Shown: positions 1 to 15,290 of the stretch, piece after piece
Position numbering within the stretch: position 1 is the first letter of the stretch
Layout: the number at the start of each line of letters is the position of its first letter
Origin: Nephrocerus scutellatus
Lineage: Eukaryota; Arthropoda; Insecta; Diptera; Pipunculidae
Length of the DNA stretch: 64,000 nt
Direction: 5' to 3'
NCBI GenBank assembly: GCA_947095585.1
Contig: OX352762.1
Coordinates: 48,287,544-48,351,543, forward strand
Made by a program: the position numbers and the translations under genes
The notes under the pieces: generated by a model
The model's database searches: none
What the model was told of the DNA's origin: nothing
What the model saw: the letters and a program-made list of their open reading frames with translations, nothing else

Positions 1-2520
1 ATTTCTTGCGAATCGCTTGAGAAATTTATTTGTTCCAGAAATTCCAGACCATAATGATCATACTCCAGAATTTCCATAGGAAGAAGTCTTATAGTCACAT
101 CTTAGTCCTACATTCCGAATTTCATGCGAATCGCTTGAGAAATTGATTTGTTCCAGAAATTCCAGACCATAATGATCATATTCCAGAATTTTCATAGAAA
201 GAAACCTTATATTCGCATTTTAGTCCTACATTCCGAATTTCATGCGAATCGCTTGAGAAATTGATTTCTTCCAGAAATTCAAGACCATAATGATCATATT
301 CCAGAATTTCCATAGGAAGAAGTCTAATAGTCGCATCCTAGTCCTACATTCCGAATTTCATGCGAATCGCTTGAGAAATTGATTTCTTCCAGAAATTCAA
401 GACCATAATGATCATATTCCAGAATTTCCATAGGAAGAAGTCTAATAGTCGCATCCTAGTCCTACATTCCGAATTTCATGCGAATCGCTTGAGAAATTGA
501 TTTGTTCCAGAAATTCCAGACCACAATGATCATATTCCAGAATTTCCATAGGAAGAAGTCTTTTAGTCGCATCTTAGTCCTACATTCCGAATTTCATGCG
601 AATCGCTTGAGAAATTGATTTGTTCCAGAAATTCCAGACCATAATGATCATATTCCAGAATTTCCTTATTTCTTATAGTCGCATCTTAGTCCTACATTCC
701 GAATTTCATGCGAATCGCTTGAGAAATTGATTTGTTCCAGAAATTCCAGACCATAATGATCATATTCCAGAATTTCCATAGGAAGAAATCTTATAGTCGC
801 ATCTTAGTTCTACATTCCGAATTTCATGCGAATCGCTTGAGAAATTGATTTTTTCCTGAAATTCCAGACCATAATGATCATATTCCAGAATTTCCATAGG
901 AAGAAATCTAATAGTCGCATCTTAGTTCTACATTCCGAATTTCATGCGAATCGCCTGAGAAATTGATTTTTTCCTGAAATTCCAGACCATAATGATCATA
1001 TTCCAGAATTTCCACAGGAAGAAGTCTTATAGTCGCATCTTAGTCCTACATTCCGAATTTCTTGCGAATCGCTTGAGAAATTGATTTTTTCCAGAAATTC
1101 CAGACCATAATGATCATATTCCAAAATTTCCATAGGAAGAAGTCTTTTAGTCGCATCTTAGTCCTACATTCCGAATTTCATGCGAATCGCTTGAGAAATT
1201 GATTTGTTCCTGAAATTCCAGACCATAATGATCATATTCCAGAATTTCCATAGGAAGAAGTCTAATAGTCGCATCTTAGTTCTACATTCCGAATTTCATG
1301 CGAATCGCTTGAGAAATTGTTTTCTTCCAGAAATTACAGGCCATAATCATCATATTCCAGAATTTCCATAGGAAGAAGTCTTATAGTCGCATTTTAGTCC
1401 TACATTCCGAATTTCTTGCGAATCGCTTGAGAAATTGATTTGTTCCAGAAATTCCAGACCATAATGATCATACTCCAGAATTTCCATAGGAAGAAGTCTT
1501 ATAGTCGTATCTTAGTCCTACATTCCGAATTTCATGCGAATCGCTTGAGAAATTGATTTGTTCCTGAAATTCCAGACCATAATGATCATATTCCAGAATT
1601 TCCATAGGAAGAAGTCTTATAGTCGCATCTTAGTCCTACATTCCGAATTTCATGCGAATCGCTTGAGAAATTGATTTCTTCCAGAAATTCCAGACCATAA
1701 TGATCATATTCCAGAATTTCCAAAGGAAGAATTCTTATAGTCGCATCTTAGTCTTACATTCCGAATTTCATGCGAATCGCTTGAGAAATTGATTTGTTCC
1801 AGAAATTCCAGACCATTATGATCATATTCCAGAATTTCCATAGGAAGAAGTCTTATAGTCGCATCTTTGTCCTACATTCCGAATTTCATGCGAATCGCTT
1901 GAGAAATGGATTTGTTCCAGAAATTCTAGACCATAATGATAATATTCCAGAATTTCCATGGGAAGAAGTCTTATAGTCGCATCTTAGTCTTACATTCCGA
2001 ATTTCATGCGAATCGCTTGAGAAATTGATTTGTTCCAGAAATTCCAGACCATAATGATTATATTCCAGAATTTCCATAGGAAGAATTCTTATAGTCGCAT
2101 CTTAGTCTTACATTCCGAATTTCATGCGAATCGCTTGAGAAATTGATTTGTTCCAGAAATTCCAGACCATAATGATCATATTCCAGAATTTCCATAGGAG
2201 GAAGTCTAATAGTTGCATCTTAGTCTTACATTCCGAATTTCATGCGAATCGCTTGAGAAATGGATTTGTTCCAGAAATTCTAGACCATAATGATCAGATT
2301 CCAGAATTTCCATAGGAAGAAGTCTTAAAGTCGCATCTTAGTCCTACATTCCGAATTTCATGCGAATCGCTTGAGAAATTGATTTGTTCCTGAAATTCCA
2401 GGCCATAGTGATCATATTCCAGAATTTCCATAGGAAGAAGTCTTATAGTCGCATCTTAGTCCTACATTCCGAATTTCATGCGAATCGCTTGAGAAATTGA
2501 TTTGTTCCAGAAATTCCAGA

Positions 2521-5500
2521 CCTTAATGATCATATTCCCGAATTTCCATATGAAGAAGTCTAATAGTCGCGTCTTAGTTCTACATTCCAAATTTCATGCG
2601 AATCGCTTAAGTAATTGATTTTTTCCAGAAATTCCAGACCATAATGATCATATTCCAGAATTTCCATAGGAAGAAGTCTTTTAGTCGCATCTTAGTCCTA
2701 CATTCCGAATTTCATGCGAATCGCTTGAGAAATTGATTTGTTCCTGAAATTCCAAACCATAATGATCATATTCCAGAATTTCCATAGGAAGAATTCTAAT
2801 AGTCGCATCTTAGTTCTACATTCCGAATTTCATGCGAATCGCTTGAGAAATTGATTTCTTCCAGAAATTCCAGACCATAATCATCATATTCCAGAATTTT
2901 CATAGGAAGAAGTCTTATAGTCGCATCTTAGTCCTACATTCCGAATTTCATGCGAATCGCTTGAGAAATTGATTTGTTACAGAAATTCCAGACCATAATG
3001 ATCATACTCCAGAATTTCCATATGAAGAAGTCTTTTAGTCGCATCTTAGTCCTACATTCCGAATTTCATGCGAATCGCTTGAGAAATTGATTTGTTCCAG
3101 AAATTCCAGACCATAATGATCATATTCCAGAATTTTCATAGAAAGAAACCTTATATTCGCATTTTAGTCCTACATTCCGAATTTCATGCGAATCGCTTGA
3201 GAAATTGATTTCTTCCAGAAATTCAAGACCATAATGATCATATTCCAGAATTTCCATAGGAAGAAGTCTAATAGTCGCATCCTAGTCCTACATTCCGAAT
3301 TTCATGCGAATCGCTTGAGAAATTGATTTCTTCCAGAAATTCAAGACCATAATGATTATATTCCAGAATTTCCATAGGAAGAAGTCTAATAGTCGCATCC
3401 TAGTCCTACATTCCGAATTTCATGCGAATCGCTTGAGAAATTGATTTCTTCCAGAAATTCAAGAACATAATGATCATATTCCAGAATTTCCATAGAAAGA
3501 AGTCTAATAGTCGCATCCAAGTCCTACATTCCGAATTTCATGCGAATCGCTTGAGAAATTGATTTGTTCCAGAAATTTCAGACCACAATGATCATATTCC
3601 AGAATTTCCATAGGAAGAAGTCTTTTAGTCGCATCTTAGTCCTACATTCCGAATTTCATGCGAATCGCTTGAGAAATTGATTTTTTCCAGAAATTCCAGA
3701 CCATAATGATCATATTCCAAAATTTCCATAGGAAGAAGTCTTTTAGTCGCATCTTAGTCCTACATTCCGAATTTCATGCGAATCGCTTGAGAAATTGATT
3801 TGTTCCTGAAATTCCAGACCATAATGATCATATTCCAGAATTTCCATAGGAAGAAGTCTAATAGTCGCATCTTAGTTCTACATTCCGAATTTCATGCGAA
3901 TCGCTTGAGAAATTGTTTTCTTCCAGAAATTACAGGCCATAATCATCATATTCCAGAATTTCCATAGGAAGAAGACTTATAGTCGCATTTTAGTCCTACA
4001 TTCCGAATTTCTTGCGAATCGCTTGAGAAATTTATTTGTTCCAGAAATTCCAGACCATAATGATCATATTCCAGAATTTTCATAGAAAGAAACCTTATAT
4101 TCGCATTTTAGTCCTACATTCCGAATTTCATGCGAATCGCTTGAGAAATTGATTTCTTCCAGAAATTCAAGACCTTAATGATCATATTCCCGAATTTCCA
4201 TATGAAGAAGTCTAATAGTCGCGTCTTAGTTCTACATTCCAAATTTCATGCGAATCGCTTAAGTAATTGATTTTTTCCAGAAATTCCAGACCATAATGAT
4301 CATATTCCAGAATTTCCATAGGAAGAAGTCTTTTAGTCGCATCTTAGTCCTACATTCCGAATTTCATGCGAATCGCTTGAGAAATTGATTTGTTCCTGAA
4401 ATTCCAAACCATAATGATCATATTCCAGAATTTCCATAGGAAGAATTCTAATAGTCGCATCTTAGTTCTACATTCCGAATTTCATGCGAATCGCTTGAGA
4501 AATTGATTTCTTCCAGAAATTCCAGACCATAATCATCATATTCCAGAATTTTCATAGGAAGAAGTCTTATAGTCGCATCTTAGTCCTACATTCCGAATTT
4601 CATGCGAATCGCTTGAGAAATTGATTTGTTACAGAAATTCCAGACCATAATGATCATACTCCAGAATTTCCATATGAAGAAGTCTTTTAGTCGCATCTTA
4701 GTCCTACATTCCGAATTTCATGCGAATCGCTTAAGAAATTGATTTGTTCCAGAAATTCCAGACCATAATGATCATATTCCAGAATTTTCATAGAAAGAAA
4801 CCTTATATTCGCATTTTAGTCCTACATTCCGAATTTCATGCGAATCGCTTGAGAAATTGATTTCTTCCAGAAATTCAAGACCATAATGATCATATTCCAG
4901 AATTTCCATAGGAAGAAGTCTAATAGTCGCATCCTAGTCCTACATTCCGAATTTCATGCGAATCGCTTGAGAAATTGATTTCTTCCAGAAATTCAAGACC
5001 ATAATGATTATATTCCAGAATTTCCATAGGAAGAAGTCTAATAGTCGCATCCTAGTCCTACATTCCGAATTTCATGCGAATCGCTTGAGAAATTGATTTC
5101 TTCCAGAAATTCAAGACCATAATGATCATATTCCAGAATTTCCATAGAAAGAAGTCTAATAGTCGCATCCAAGTCCTACATTCCGAATTTCATGCGAATC
5201 GCTTGAGAAATTGATTTGTTCCAGAAATTTCAGACCACAATGATCATATTCCAGAATTTCCATAGGAAGAAGTCTTTTAGTCGCATCTTAGTCCTACATT
5301 CCGAATTTCATGCGAATCGCTTGAGAAATTGATTTTTTCCAGAAATTCCAGACCATAATGATCATATTCCAAAATTTCCATAGGAAGAAGTCTTTTAGTC
5401 GCATCTTAGTCCTACATTCCGAATTTCATGCGAATCGCTTGAGAAATTGATTTGTTCCTGAAATTCCAGACCATAATGATCATATTCCAGAATTTCCATA

Positions 5501-5722
5501 GGAAGAAGTCTAATAGTCGCATCTTAGTTCTACATTCCGAATTTCATGCGAATCGCTTGAGAAATTGTTTTCTTCCAGAAATTACAGGCCATAATCATCA
5601 TATTCCAGAATTTCCATAGGAAGAAGACTTATAGTCGCATTTTAGTCCTACATTCCGAATTTCTTGCGAATCGCTTGAGAAATTTATTTGTTCCAGAAAT
5701 TCCAGACCATAATGATCATACT
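2521..5722 (+). repeat. Higher-order repeat, 14 monomers (1,652 bp)
   Basis: A variant block starting GACCTTAATGATCATATTCC at 2,519 recurs at 4,171, exactly 1,652 bp (14 x 118) later. The two copies stay in register from 2,521 to about 4,070 against 4,173 to about 5,722, sharing rare variants such as AAGTAATTG, GTTACAGAAATT and AATTACAGGCC. They differ at only a few sites, for example GAACATAATG at about 3,470 against GACCATAATG. A third, shorter match begins at 7,005, 38 monomers (4,484 bp) after the first. This indicates unequal exchange in blocks much longer than the monomer. Confidence 0.9.
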
Positions 5723-7139
5723 CCAGAATTTCCATAGGAAGAAGTCTTATAGTCGCATCTTAGTCCTACATTCCGAATTTCATGCGAATCGCTTGAGAAA
5801 TTGATTTGTTCCTGAAATTCCAGACCATAATGATCATATTCCAGAATTTCCATAGGAAGAAGTCTTATAGTCGCATCTTAGTCCTACATTCCGAATTTCA
5901 TGCGAATCGCTTGAGAAATTGATTTGTTCCAGAAATTCCAGACCATAATGATCATATTCCAGAATTTTCATAGAAAGAAACCTTATATTCGCATTTTAGT
6001 CCTACATTCCGAATTTCATGCGAATCGCTTGAGAAATTGATTTCTTCCAGAAATTCAAGACCATAATGATCATATTCCAGAATTTCCATAGGAAGAAGTC
6101 CTATAGTCGCATCTTAGTCCTACATTCCGAATTTCATGCGAATCGCTTGAGAAATTGATTTCTTCCAGAAATTCAAGACCATAATGATCATATTCCAGAA
6201 TTTCCAAAGGAAGAATTCTTATAGTCGCATCTTAGTCTTACATTCCGAATTTCATGCGAATCGCTTGAGAAATTGATTTGTTCCAGAAATTCTAGACCAT
6301 TATGATCATATTCCAGAATTTCCATAGGAAGAAGTCTTATAGTCGCATCTTAGTCCTACATTCCGAATTTCATGCGAATCGCTTGAGAAATTGATTTCTT
6401 CCAGAAATTCCAGACCATAATGATCATATTCCAGAATTTCCAAAGGAAGAATTCTTATAGTCGCATCTTAGTCTTACATTCCGAATTTCATGCGAATCGC
6501 TTGAGAAATTGATTTGTTCCAGAAATTCCAGACCATAATGATCATATTCCAGAATTTCCATAGGAAGAATTCTTATAGTCGCATCTTAGTCTTACATTCC
6601 GAATTTCATGCGAATCGCTTGAGAAATTGATTTGTTCCAGAAATTCCAGACCATAATGATCATATTCCAGAATTTCCATAGGAGGAAGTCTAATAGTTGC
6701 ATCTTAGTCTTACATTCCGAATTTCATGCGAATCGCTTGAGAAATGGATTTGTTCCAGAAATTCTAGACCATAATGATCAGATTCCAGAATTTCCATAGG
6801 AAGAAGTCTTAAAGTCGCATCTTAGTCCTACATTCCGAATTTCATGCGAATCGCTTGAGAAATTGATTTGTTCCTGAAATTCCAGGCCATAGTGATCATA
6901 TTCCAGAATTTCCATAGGAAGAAGTCTTATAGTCGCATCTTAGTCCTACATTCCGAATTTCATGCGAATCGCTTGAGAAATTGATTTGTTCCAGAAATTC
7001 CAGACCTTAATGATCATATTCCCGAATTTCCATATGAAGAAGTCTAATAGTCGCATCTTAGTTCTACATTCCAAATTTCATGCGAATCGCTTAAGTAATT
7101 GATTTTTTCCAGACCATAATGATCATATTCCAGAATTTC

Positions 7140-10100
7140 CATAGGAAGAAGTCTTTTAGTCGCATCTTAGTCCTACATTCCGAATTTCATGCGAATCGCT
7201 TGAGAAATGTATTTGTTCCTGAAATTCCAAACCATAATGATCATATTCCAGAATTTCCATAGGAAGAATTCTAATAGTCGCATCTTAGTTCTACATTCCG
7301 AATTTCATGCGAATCGCTTGAGAAATTGATTTCTTCCAGAAATTCCAGACCATAATCATCATATTCCAGAATTTTCATAGGAAGAAGTCTTATAGTCGCA
7401 TCTTAGTCCTACATTCCGAATTTCATGCGAATCGCTTGAGAAATTGATTTGTTACAGAAATTCCAGACCATAATGATCATACTCCAGAATTTCCATATGA
7501 AGAAGTCTTTTAGTCGCATCTTAGTCCTACATTCCGAATTTCATGCGAATCGCTTGAGAAATTGATTTGTTCCAGAAATTCCAGACCATAATGATCATAT
7601 TCCAGAATTTTCATAGAAAGAAACCTTATATTCGCATTTTAGTCCTACATTCCGAATTTCATGCGAATCGCTTGAGAAATTGATTTCTTCCAGAAATTCA
7701 AGACCATAATGATCATATTCCAGAATTTCCATAGGAAGAAGTCTAATAGTCGCATCCTAGTCCTACATTCCGAATTTCATGCGAATCGCTTGAGAAATTG
7801 TTTTGTTCCAGAAATTCCAGACCACAATGATCATATTCCAGAATTTCCATAGGAAGAAGTCTTTTAGTCGCATCTTAGTCCTACATTCCGAATTTCATGC
7901 GAATCGCTTGGGAAATTTATTTGTTCCTGAAATTCCAGACCATAATGATCATATTCCAGAATTTCCATAGGAAGAAGTCTTATAGTCGCATCCTAGTCCT
8001 ACATTCCGAATTTCATGCGAATCGCTTGAGAAATTGATTTGTTCCAGAATTTCCAGACCACAATGATCATATTCCAGAATTTCCATAGGAAGAAGTCTTT
8101 TAGTCGCATCTTAGTCCTACATTCCGAATTTCATGCGAATCGCTTGAGAAATTGATTTGTTCCAGAAATTCCAGACCATAATGATCATATTCCAGAATTT
8201 TCATAGAAAGAAGTCTTATAGTCGCATCTTAGTCCTACATTCCGAATTTCATGCGAATCGCTTGAGAAATTGATTTGTTCCAGAAATTCCAGACCATAAT
8301 GATCATATTCCAGAATTTTCATAGAAAGAAACCTTATATTCGCATTTTAGTCCTACATTCCGAATTTCATGCGAATCGCTTGAGAAATTGATTTCTTCCA
8401 GAAATTCAAGACCATAATGATCATATTCCAGAATTTCCATAGGAAGAAGTCTAATAGACGCATCCTAGTCCTACATTCCGAATTTCATGCGAATCGCTTG
8501 AGAAATTGATTTCTTCCAGAAATTCAAGACCATAATGATCATATTCCAGAATTTCCATAGGAAGAATTCTTATAGTCGCATCTTAGTCCCACATTCCGAA
8601 TTTCATGCGAATCGCTTGAGAAATTGATTTGTTCCAGAAATTCCAGACCACAATGATCATATTCCAGAATTTCCATAGGAAGAAGTCTTTTAGTCGCATT
8701 TTAGTCCTACATTCCGAATTTCATGCGAATCGCTTGAGAAATTGATTTGTTCCAGAAATTCCAGACCATAATGATCATATTCCAGAATTTCCATAGGAAG
8801 AAGTCTTATAGTCGCATCTTAGTCCTACATTCCGAATTTCATGCGAATCGCTTGAGAAATTGATTTGTTCCAGAAATTCCAGACCATAATGATCATATTC
8901 CAGAATTTTCATAGAAAGAAACCTTATATTCGCATTTTAGTCCTACATTCCGAATTTCATGCGAATCGCTTGAGAAATTGATTTCTTCCAGAAATTCAAG
9001 ACCATAATGATCATATTTCAGAATTTCCATAGGAAGAAGTCTAATAGTCGCATCCTAGTCCTACATTCCGAATTTCATGCGAATCGCTTGAGAAATTGAT
9101 TTCTTCCAGAAATTCAAGACCATAATGATCATATTCCAGAATTTCCATAGGAAGAAGTCTAATAGTCGCATCCTAGTCCTACATTCCGAATTTCATGCGA
9201 ATCGCTTGAGAAATTGATTTGTTCCAGAAATTCCAGACCACAATGATCATATTCTATCATATAGTCCTACATTCCGAATTTCATGCGAATCGCTTGAGAA
9301 ATTGATTTGTTCCTGAAATTCCAGACCATAATGATCATATTCCAGAATTTCCATAGGAAGAAGTCTTATAGTCGCATCTTAGTCCTACATTCCGAATTTC
9401 ATGCGAATCGCTTGAGAAATGGATTTGTTCCAGAAATTCCAGACCACAATGATCATACCCCAGAATTTAAATATGAAGAAGTCTTTTAGTCGCATCTTAG
9501 TTCTACATTCCGAATTTCATGCGAATCGCTTGAGAAATTGATTTTTCCCTGAAATTCCAGACCATAATGATCATATTCCAGAATTTCCACAGGAATAAGT
9601 CTTTTAGTCGCATCTTTGTCCTACATTCCGAATTTCATGCGAATCGCTTGAGAAATTGATTTGTTCCAGAAATTCCAGACCACAATGATCATATTCCAGA
9701 ATTTCCATAGGAAGAAGTCTTTTAGTCGCATCTTAGTGCTACATTCCGTATTTCATGCGAATCGCTTGAGAAATTGATTTGTTCCAGAAATTCCAGACCA
9801 TAATGATCATACTCCAGAATTTACATATGAAGAAGTCTTTTAGTCGCATCTTAGTCCTACATTCCGAATTTCATGCGAATCGCCTGAGAAATTGATTTGT
9901 TTTTCTGAAATTCCAGACCATAATGTTCATATTCCAGAATTTCCATAGGAAGAAGTCTTATAGTCGCATCTTAGTCCTACATTCCGAATTTCATGCGAAT
10001 CGCTTGAGAAATTGATTTGTTCCTGAAATTCCAGACCATAATGATCATATTCCAGAATTTCCATAGGAAGAAGTCTTATAGTCGCATCTTAGTCCTACAT

Positions 10101-13100
10101 TCGTAATTTCATGCGAATCGCTTGAGAAATTGATTTGTTCCAGAAATTCCAGACCATAATGATCATATTCCAGAATTTCCATAGGAAGAAGTCTTTTAGT
10201 CGCATCTTAGTCCTACATTCCGAATTTCATGCGAATCGCTTGAGAAATTGATTTGTTCCTGAAATTCCAAACCATAATGATCATATTCCAGAATTTCCAT
10301 AGGAAGAATTCTAATAGTCGCATCTTAGTTCTACATTCCGAATTTCATGCGAATCGCTTGAGAAATTGATTTCTTCCAGAAATTCCAGACCATAATCATC
10401 ATATTCCAGAATTTTCATAGGAAGAAGTCTTATAGTCGCATCTTAGTCCTACATTCCGAATTTCATGCGAATCGCTTGAGAAATTGATTTGTTACAGAAA
10501 TTCCAGACCATAATGATCATACTCCAGAATTTCCATATGAAGAAGTCTTTTAGTCGCATCTTAGTCCTACATTCCGAATTTCATGCGAATCGCTTGAGAA
10601 ATTGATTTGTTCCAGAAATTCCAGACCATAATGATCATATTCCAGAATTTTCATAGAAAGAAACCTTATATTCGCATTTTAGTCCTACATTCCGAATTTC
10701 ATGCGAATCGCTTGAGAAATTGATTTCTTCCAGAAATTCAAGACCATAATGATCATATTCCAGAATTTCCATAGGAAGAAGTCTAATAGTCGCATCCTAG
10801 TCTCACATTCCGAATTTCATGCGAATCGCTTGAGAAATTGATTTGTTCCAGAAATTCCAGACCACAATGATCATATTCCAGAATTTCCATAGGAAGAAGT
10901 CTTTTAGTCGCATCTTAGTCCTACATTCCGAATTTCATGCGAATCGCTTGAGAAATTGATTTTTTCCTGAAATTCCAGACCATAATGATCATATTCCAGA
11001 ATTTTCATAGAAAGAAGTGTTATAGTCGCATCCTAGTCCTACATTCCGAATTTCATGCGAATCGCTTGAGAAATTGATTTGTTCCAGAATTTCCAGACCA
11101 CAATGATCATATTCCAGAATTTCCATAGGAAGAAGTCTTTTAGTCGCATCTTAGTCCTACATTCCGAATTTCATGCGAATCGCTTGAGAAATTGATTTGT
11201 TCCAGAAATTCCAGACCATAATGATCATATTCCAGAATTTTCATAGAAAGAAGTCTTATAGTCGCATCTTAGTCCTACATTCCGAATTTCATGCGAATCG
11301 CTTGAGAAATTGATTTGTTCCAGAAATTCCAGACCATAATGATCATATTCCAGAATTTTCATAGAAAGAAACCTTATATTCGCATTTTAGTCCTACATTC
11401 CGAATTTCATGCGAATCGCTTGAGAAATTGATTTCTTCCAGAAATTCAAGACCATAATGATCATATTCCAGAATTTCCATAGGAAGAAGTCTAATAGACG
11501 CATCCTAGTCCTACATTCCGAATTTCATGCGAATCGCTTGAGAAATTGATTTCTTCCAGAAATTCAAGACCATAATGATCATATTCCAGAATTTCCATAG
11601 GAAGAATTCTAATAGTCGCATCCTAGTCCCACATTCCGAATTTCATGCGAATCGCTTGAGAAATTGATTTGTTCCAGAAATTCCAGACCACAATGATCAT
11701 ATTCCAGAATTTCCATAGGAAGAAGTCTTTTAGTCGCATCTTAGTCCTACATTCCGAATTTCATGCGAATCGCTTGAGAAATTGATTTGTTCCAGAAATT
11801 CCAGACCATAATGATCATATTCCAGAATTTCCATAGGAAGAAGTCTTATAGTCGCATCTTAGTCCTACATTCCGAATTTCATGCGAATCGCTTGAGAAAT
11901 TGATTTGTTCCAGAAATTCCAGACCATAATGATCATATTCCAGAATTTTCATAGAAAGAAACCTTATATTCGCATTTTAGTCCTACATTCCGAATTTCAT
12001 GCGAATCGCTTGAGAAATTGATTTCTTCCAGAAATTCAAGACCATAATGATCATATTCCAGAATTTCCATAGGAAGAAGTCTAATAGTCGCATCCTAGTC
12101 CTACATTCCGAATTTCATGCGAATCGCTTGAGAAATTGATTTCTTCCAGAAATTCAAGACCATAATGATCATATTCCAGAATTTCCATAGGAAGAAGTCT
12201 AATAGTCGCATCCTAGTCCTACATTCCGAATTTCATGCGAATCGCTTGAGAAATTGATTTGTTCCAGAAATTCCAGACCACAATGATCATATTCCAGAAT
12301 TTCCATAGGAAGAAGTCTTTTAGTCGCATCTTAGTCCTACATTCCGAATTTCATGCGAATCGCTTGAGAAATTGATTTGTTCCTGAAATTCCAGACCATA
12401 ATGATCATATTCCAGAATTTCCATAGGAAGAAGTCTTATAGTCGCATCTTAGTCCTACATTCCGAATTTCATGCGAATCGCTTGAGAAATGGATTTGTTC
12501 CAGAAATTCCAGACCACAATGATCATACCCCAGAATTTAAATATGAAGAAGTCTTTTAGTCGCATCTTAGTTCTACATTCCGAATTTCATGCGAATCGCT
12601 TGAGAAATTGATTTTTCCCTGAAATTCCAGACCATAATGATCATATTCCAGAATTTCCACAGGAATAAGTCTTTTAGTCGCATCTTAGTCCTACATTCCG
12701 AATTTCATGCGAATCGCTTGAGAAATTGATTTGTTCCAGAAATTCCAGACCACAATGATCATATTCCAGAATTTCCATAGGAAGAAGTCTTTTAGTCGCA
12801 TCTTAGCCCTACATTCCGTATTTCATGCGAATCGCTTGAGAAATTGATTTGTTCCAGAAATTCCAGACCATAATGATCATACTCCAGAATTTACATATGA
12901 AGAAGTCTTTTAGTCGCATCTTAGTCCTACATTCCGAATTTCATGCGAATCGCCTGAGAAATTGATTTGTTCCTGAAATTCCAGACCATAATGTTCATAT
13001 TCCAGAATTTCCATAGGAAGAAGTCTTATAGTCGCATCTTAGTCCTACATTCCGAATTTCATGCGAATCGCTTGAGAAATTGATTTGTTCCTGAAATTCC

Positions 13101-13260
13101 AGACCATAATGATCATATTCCAGAATTTCCATAGGAAGAAGTCTTATAGTCGCATCTTAGTCCTACATTCGTAATTTCATGCGAATCGCTTGAGAAATTG
13201 ATTTGTTCCAGAAATTCCAGACCATAATGATCATATTCCAGAATTTTCATAGAAAGAAAC
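7140..13260 (+). repeat. Higher-order repeat, 26 monomers (about 3,068 bp), two copies
   Basis: Copy 1 is about 7,140-10,200 and copy 2 about 10,200-13,260. The rare variant CTAATAGACGCATCC lies at 8,451 and again at 11,491 (shift 3,040). Downstream the shift is 3,070 (identical 60-codon shadows at 9,307 and 12,377). The 30-bp change is explained by a deletion in copy 1 near 9,255 (ATTCTATCATATAGTCC) and a 2-bp insertion near 9,900 (GTTTTTCTG). The expected shift without indels is 26 x 118 = 3,068. Confidence 0.9.
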
Positions 13261-14579
13261 CTTATATTCGCATTTTAGTCCTACATTCCGAATTTCATGC
13301 GAATCGCTTGAGAAATTGATTTCTTCCAGAAATTCAAGACCATAATGATCATATTCCAGAATTTGCATAGGAAGAAGTCTAATAGTCGCATCCTAGTCCT
13401 ACATTCCGAATTTCATGCGAATCGCTTGAGAAATTGATTTCTTCCAGAAATTCAAGACCATAATGATCATATTCCAGAATTTCCATAGGAAGAAGTCTAA
13501 TAGTCGCATCCTAGTCCTACATTCCGAATTTCATGCGAATCGCTTGAGAAATTGATTTGTTCCAGAAATTCCAGACCACAATGATCATATTCCAGAATTT
13601 CCATAGGAAGAAGTCTTTTAGTCGCATCTTAGTCCTACATTCCGAATTTCATGCGAATCGCTTGAGAAATTTGTTTTGTTCCAGAAATTCCAGACCATAA
13701 TGATCATATTCCAGAATTTCCTTATTTCTTATAGTCGCATCTTAGTCCTACATTCCGAATTTCATGCGAATCGCTTGAGAAATTGATTTGTTCCAGAAAT
13801 TCCAGACCATAATGATCATATTCCAGAATTTCCATAGGAAGAAATCTAATAGTCGCATCTTAGTTCTATATTCCGAATTTCATGCGAATCGCTTGAGAAA
13901 TTGATTTTTTCCTGAAATTCCAGACCATAATGATCATATTCCAGAATTTCCACAGGCATAAGTCTTTTAGTCGCATCTTAGTCCTACATTCCGAATTTCA
14001 TGCGAATCGCTTGAGAAATTGATTTGTTCCTGAAATTCCAGACATAATGATCATATTGCAGAATTTCCATAGGAAGAAGTCTTATAGTCGCATCTTAGTC
14101 CTACATTCCGAATTTCATGCGAATCGATTGAGAAATTGATTTTTTCCAGAAATTCCAGACCATAATGATCATATTCCAAAATTTCCATAGGAAGAAGTCT
14201 TTTAGTCGCATCTTAGTCCTACATTCCGAATTTCATGCGAATCGCTTGAGAAATTGATTTGTTCCTGAAATTCCAGACCATAATGATCATATTCCAGAAT
14301 TTCCATAGGAAGAATTCTAAAATTCGCATCTTAGTTCTACATTCCGAATTTCATGCGAATCGCTTGAGAAATTGATTTCTTCCAGAAATTACAAACCATA
14401 ATCATCATATTCCAGAATTTCCATAGGAAGAAGTCTTATAGTCGCATCTTAGTCCTACATTCCGAATTTCTTGCGAATCGCTTGAGAAATTGATTTGTTC
14501 CAGAAATTCCAGACCATAATAATCATACTCCAGAATTTCCATAGGAAGAAGTCTTATAGTCGTATCTTAGTCCTACATT

Positions 14580-15290
14580 CCGAATTTCATGCGAATCGCT
14601 TGAGAAATTGATTTGTTCCTGAAATTCCAGACCATAATGATCATACTCCAGAATTTCCATAGGAAGAAGTCTTATAGTCGTATCTTAGTCCTACATTCCG
14701 AATTTCATGCGAATCGCTTGAGAAATTGATTTGTTCCTGAAATTCCAGACCATAATGATCATACTCCAGAATTTCCATAGGAAGAAGTCTTATAGTCGCA
14801 TCTTAGTCCTACATTCTGAATTTCTTGCGAATCGCTTGAGAAATTGATTTGTTCCAGAAATTCCAGACCATAATGATCATACTCCAGAATTTCCATAGGA
14901 AGAAGTCTTATAGTCGCATCTTAGTCCTACATTCCGAATTTCTTGCGAATCGCTTGAGAAATTGATTTGTTCCAGAAATTCCAGACCATAATGATCATAC
15001 TCCAGAATTTCCATAGGAAGAAGTCTTATAGTCGCATCTTAGTCCTACATTCCGAATTTCTTGCGAATCGCTTGAGAAATTGATTTGTTCCAGAAATTCC
15101 AGACCATAATGATCATACTCCAGAATTTCCATAGGAAGAAGTCTTATAGTCGCATCTTAGTCCTACATTCCGAATTTCTTGCGAATCGCTTGAGAAATTG
15201 ATTTGTTCCAGAAATTCCAGACCATAATGATCATACTCCAGAATTTCCATAGGAAGAATTCTTATAGTCGCATCTTAGTCCTACATTCCG
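14580..15290 (+). repeat. Locally homogenised run of satellite monomers
   Basis: About six consecutive monomers share the same two diagnostic variants, CATACTCCAG in place of CATATTCCAG and GAATTTCTTGCG in place of GAATTTCATGCG, and are otherwise almost identical. This local run is far more uniform than the mixed variants on either side and suggests recent short-range amplification. Confidence 0.75.
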
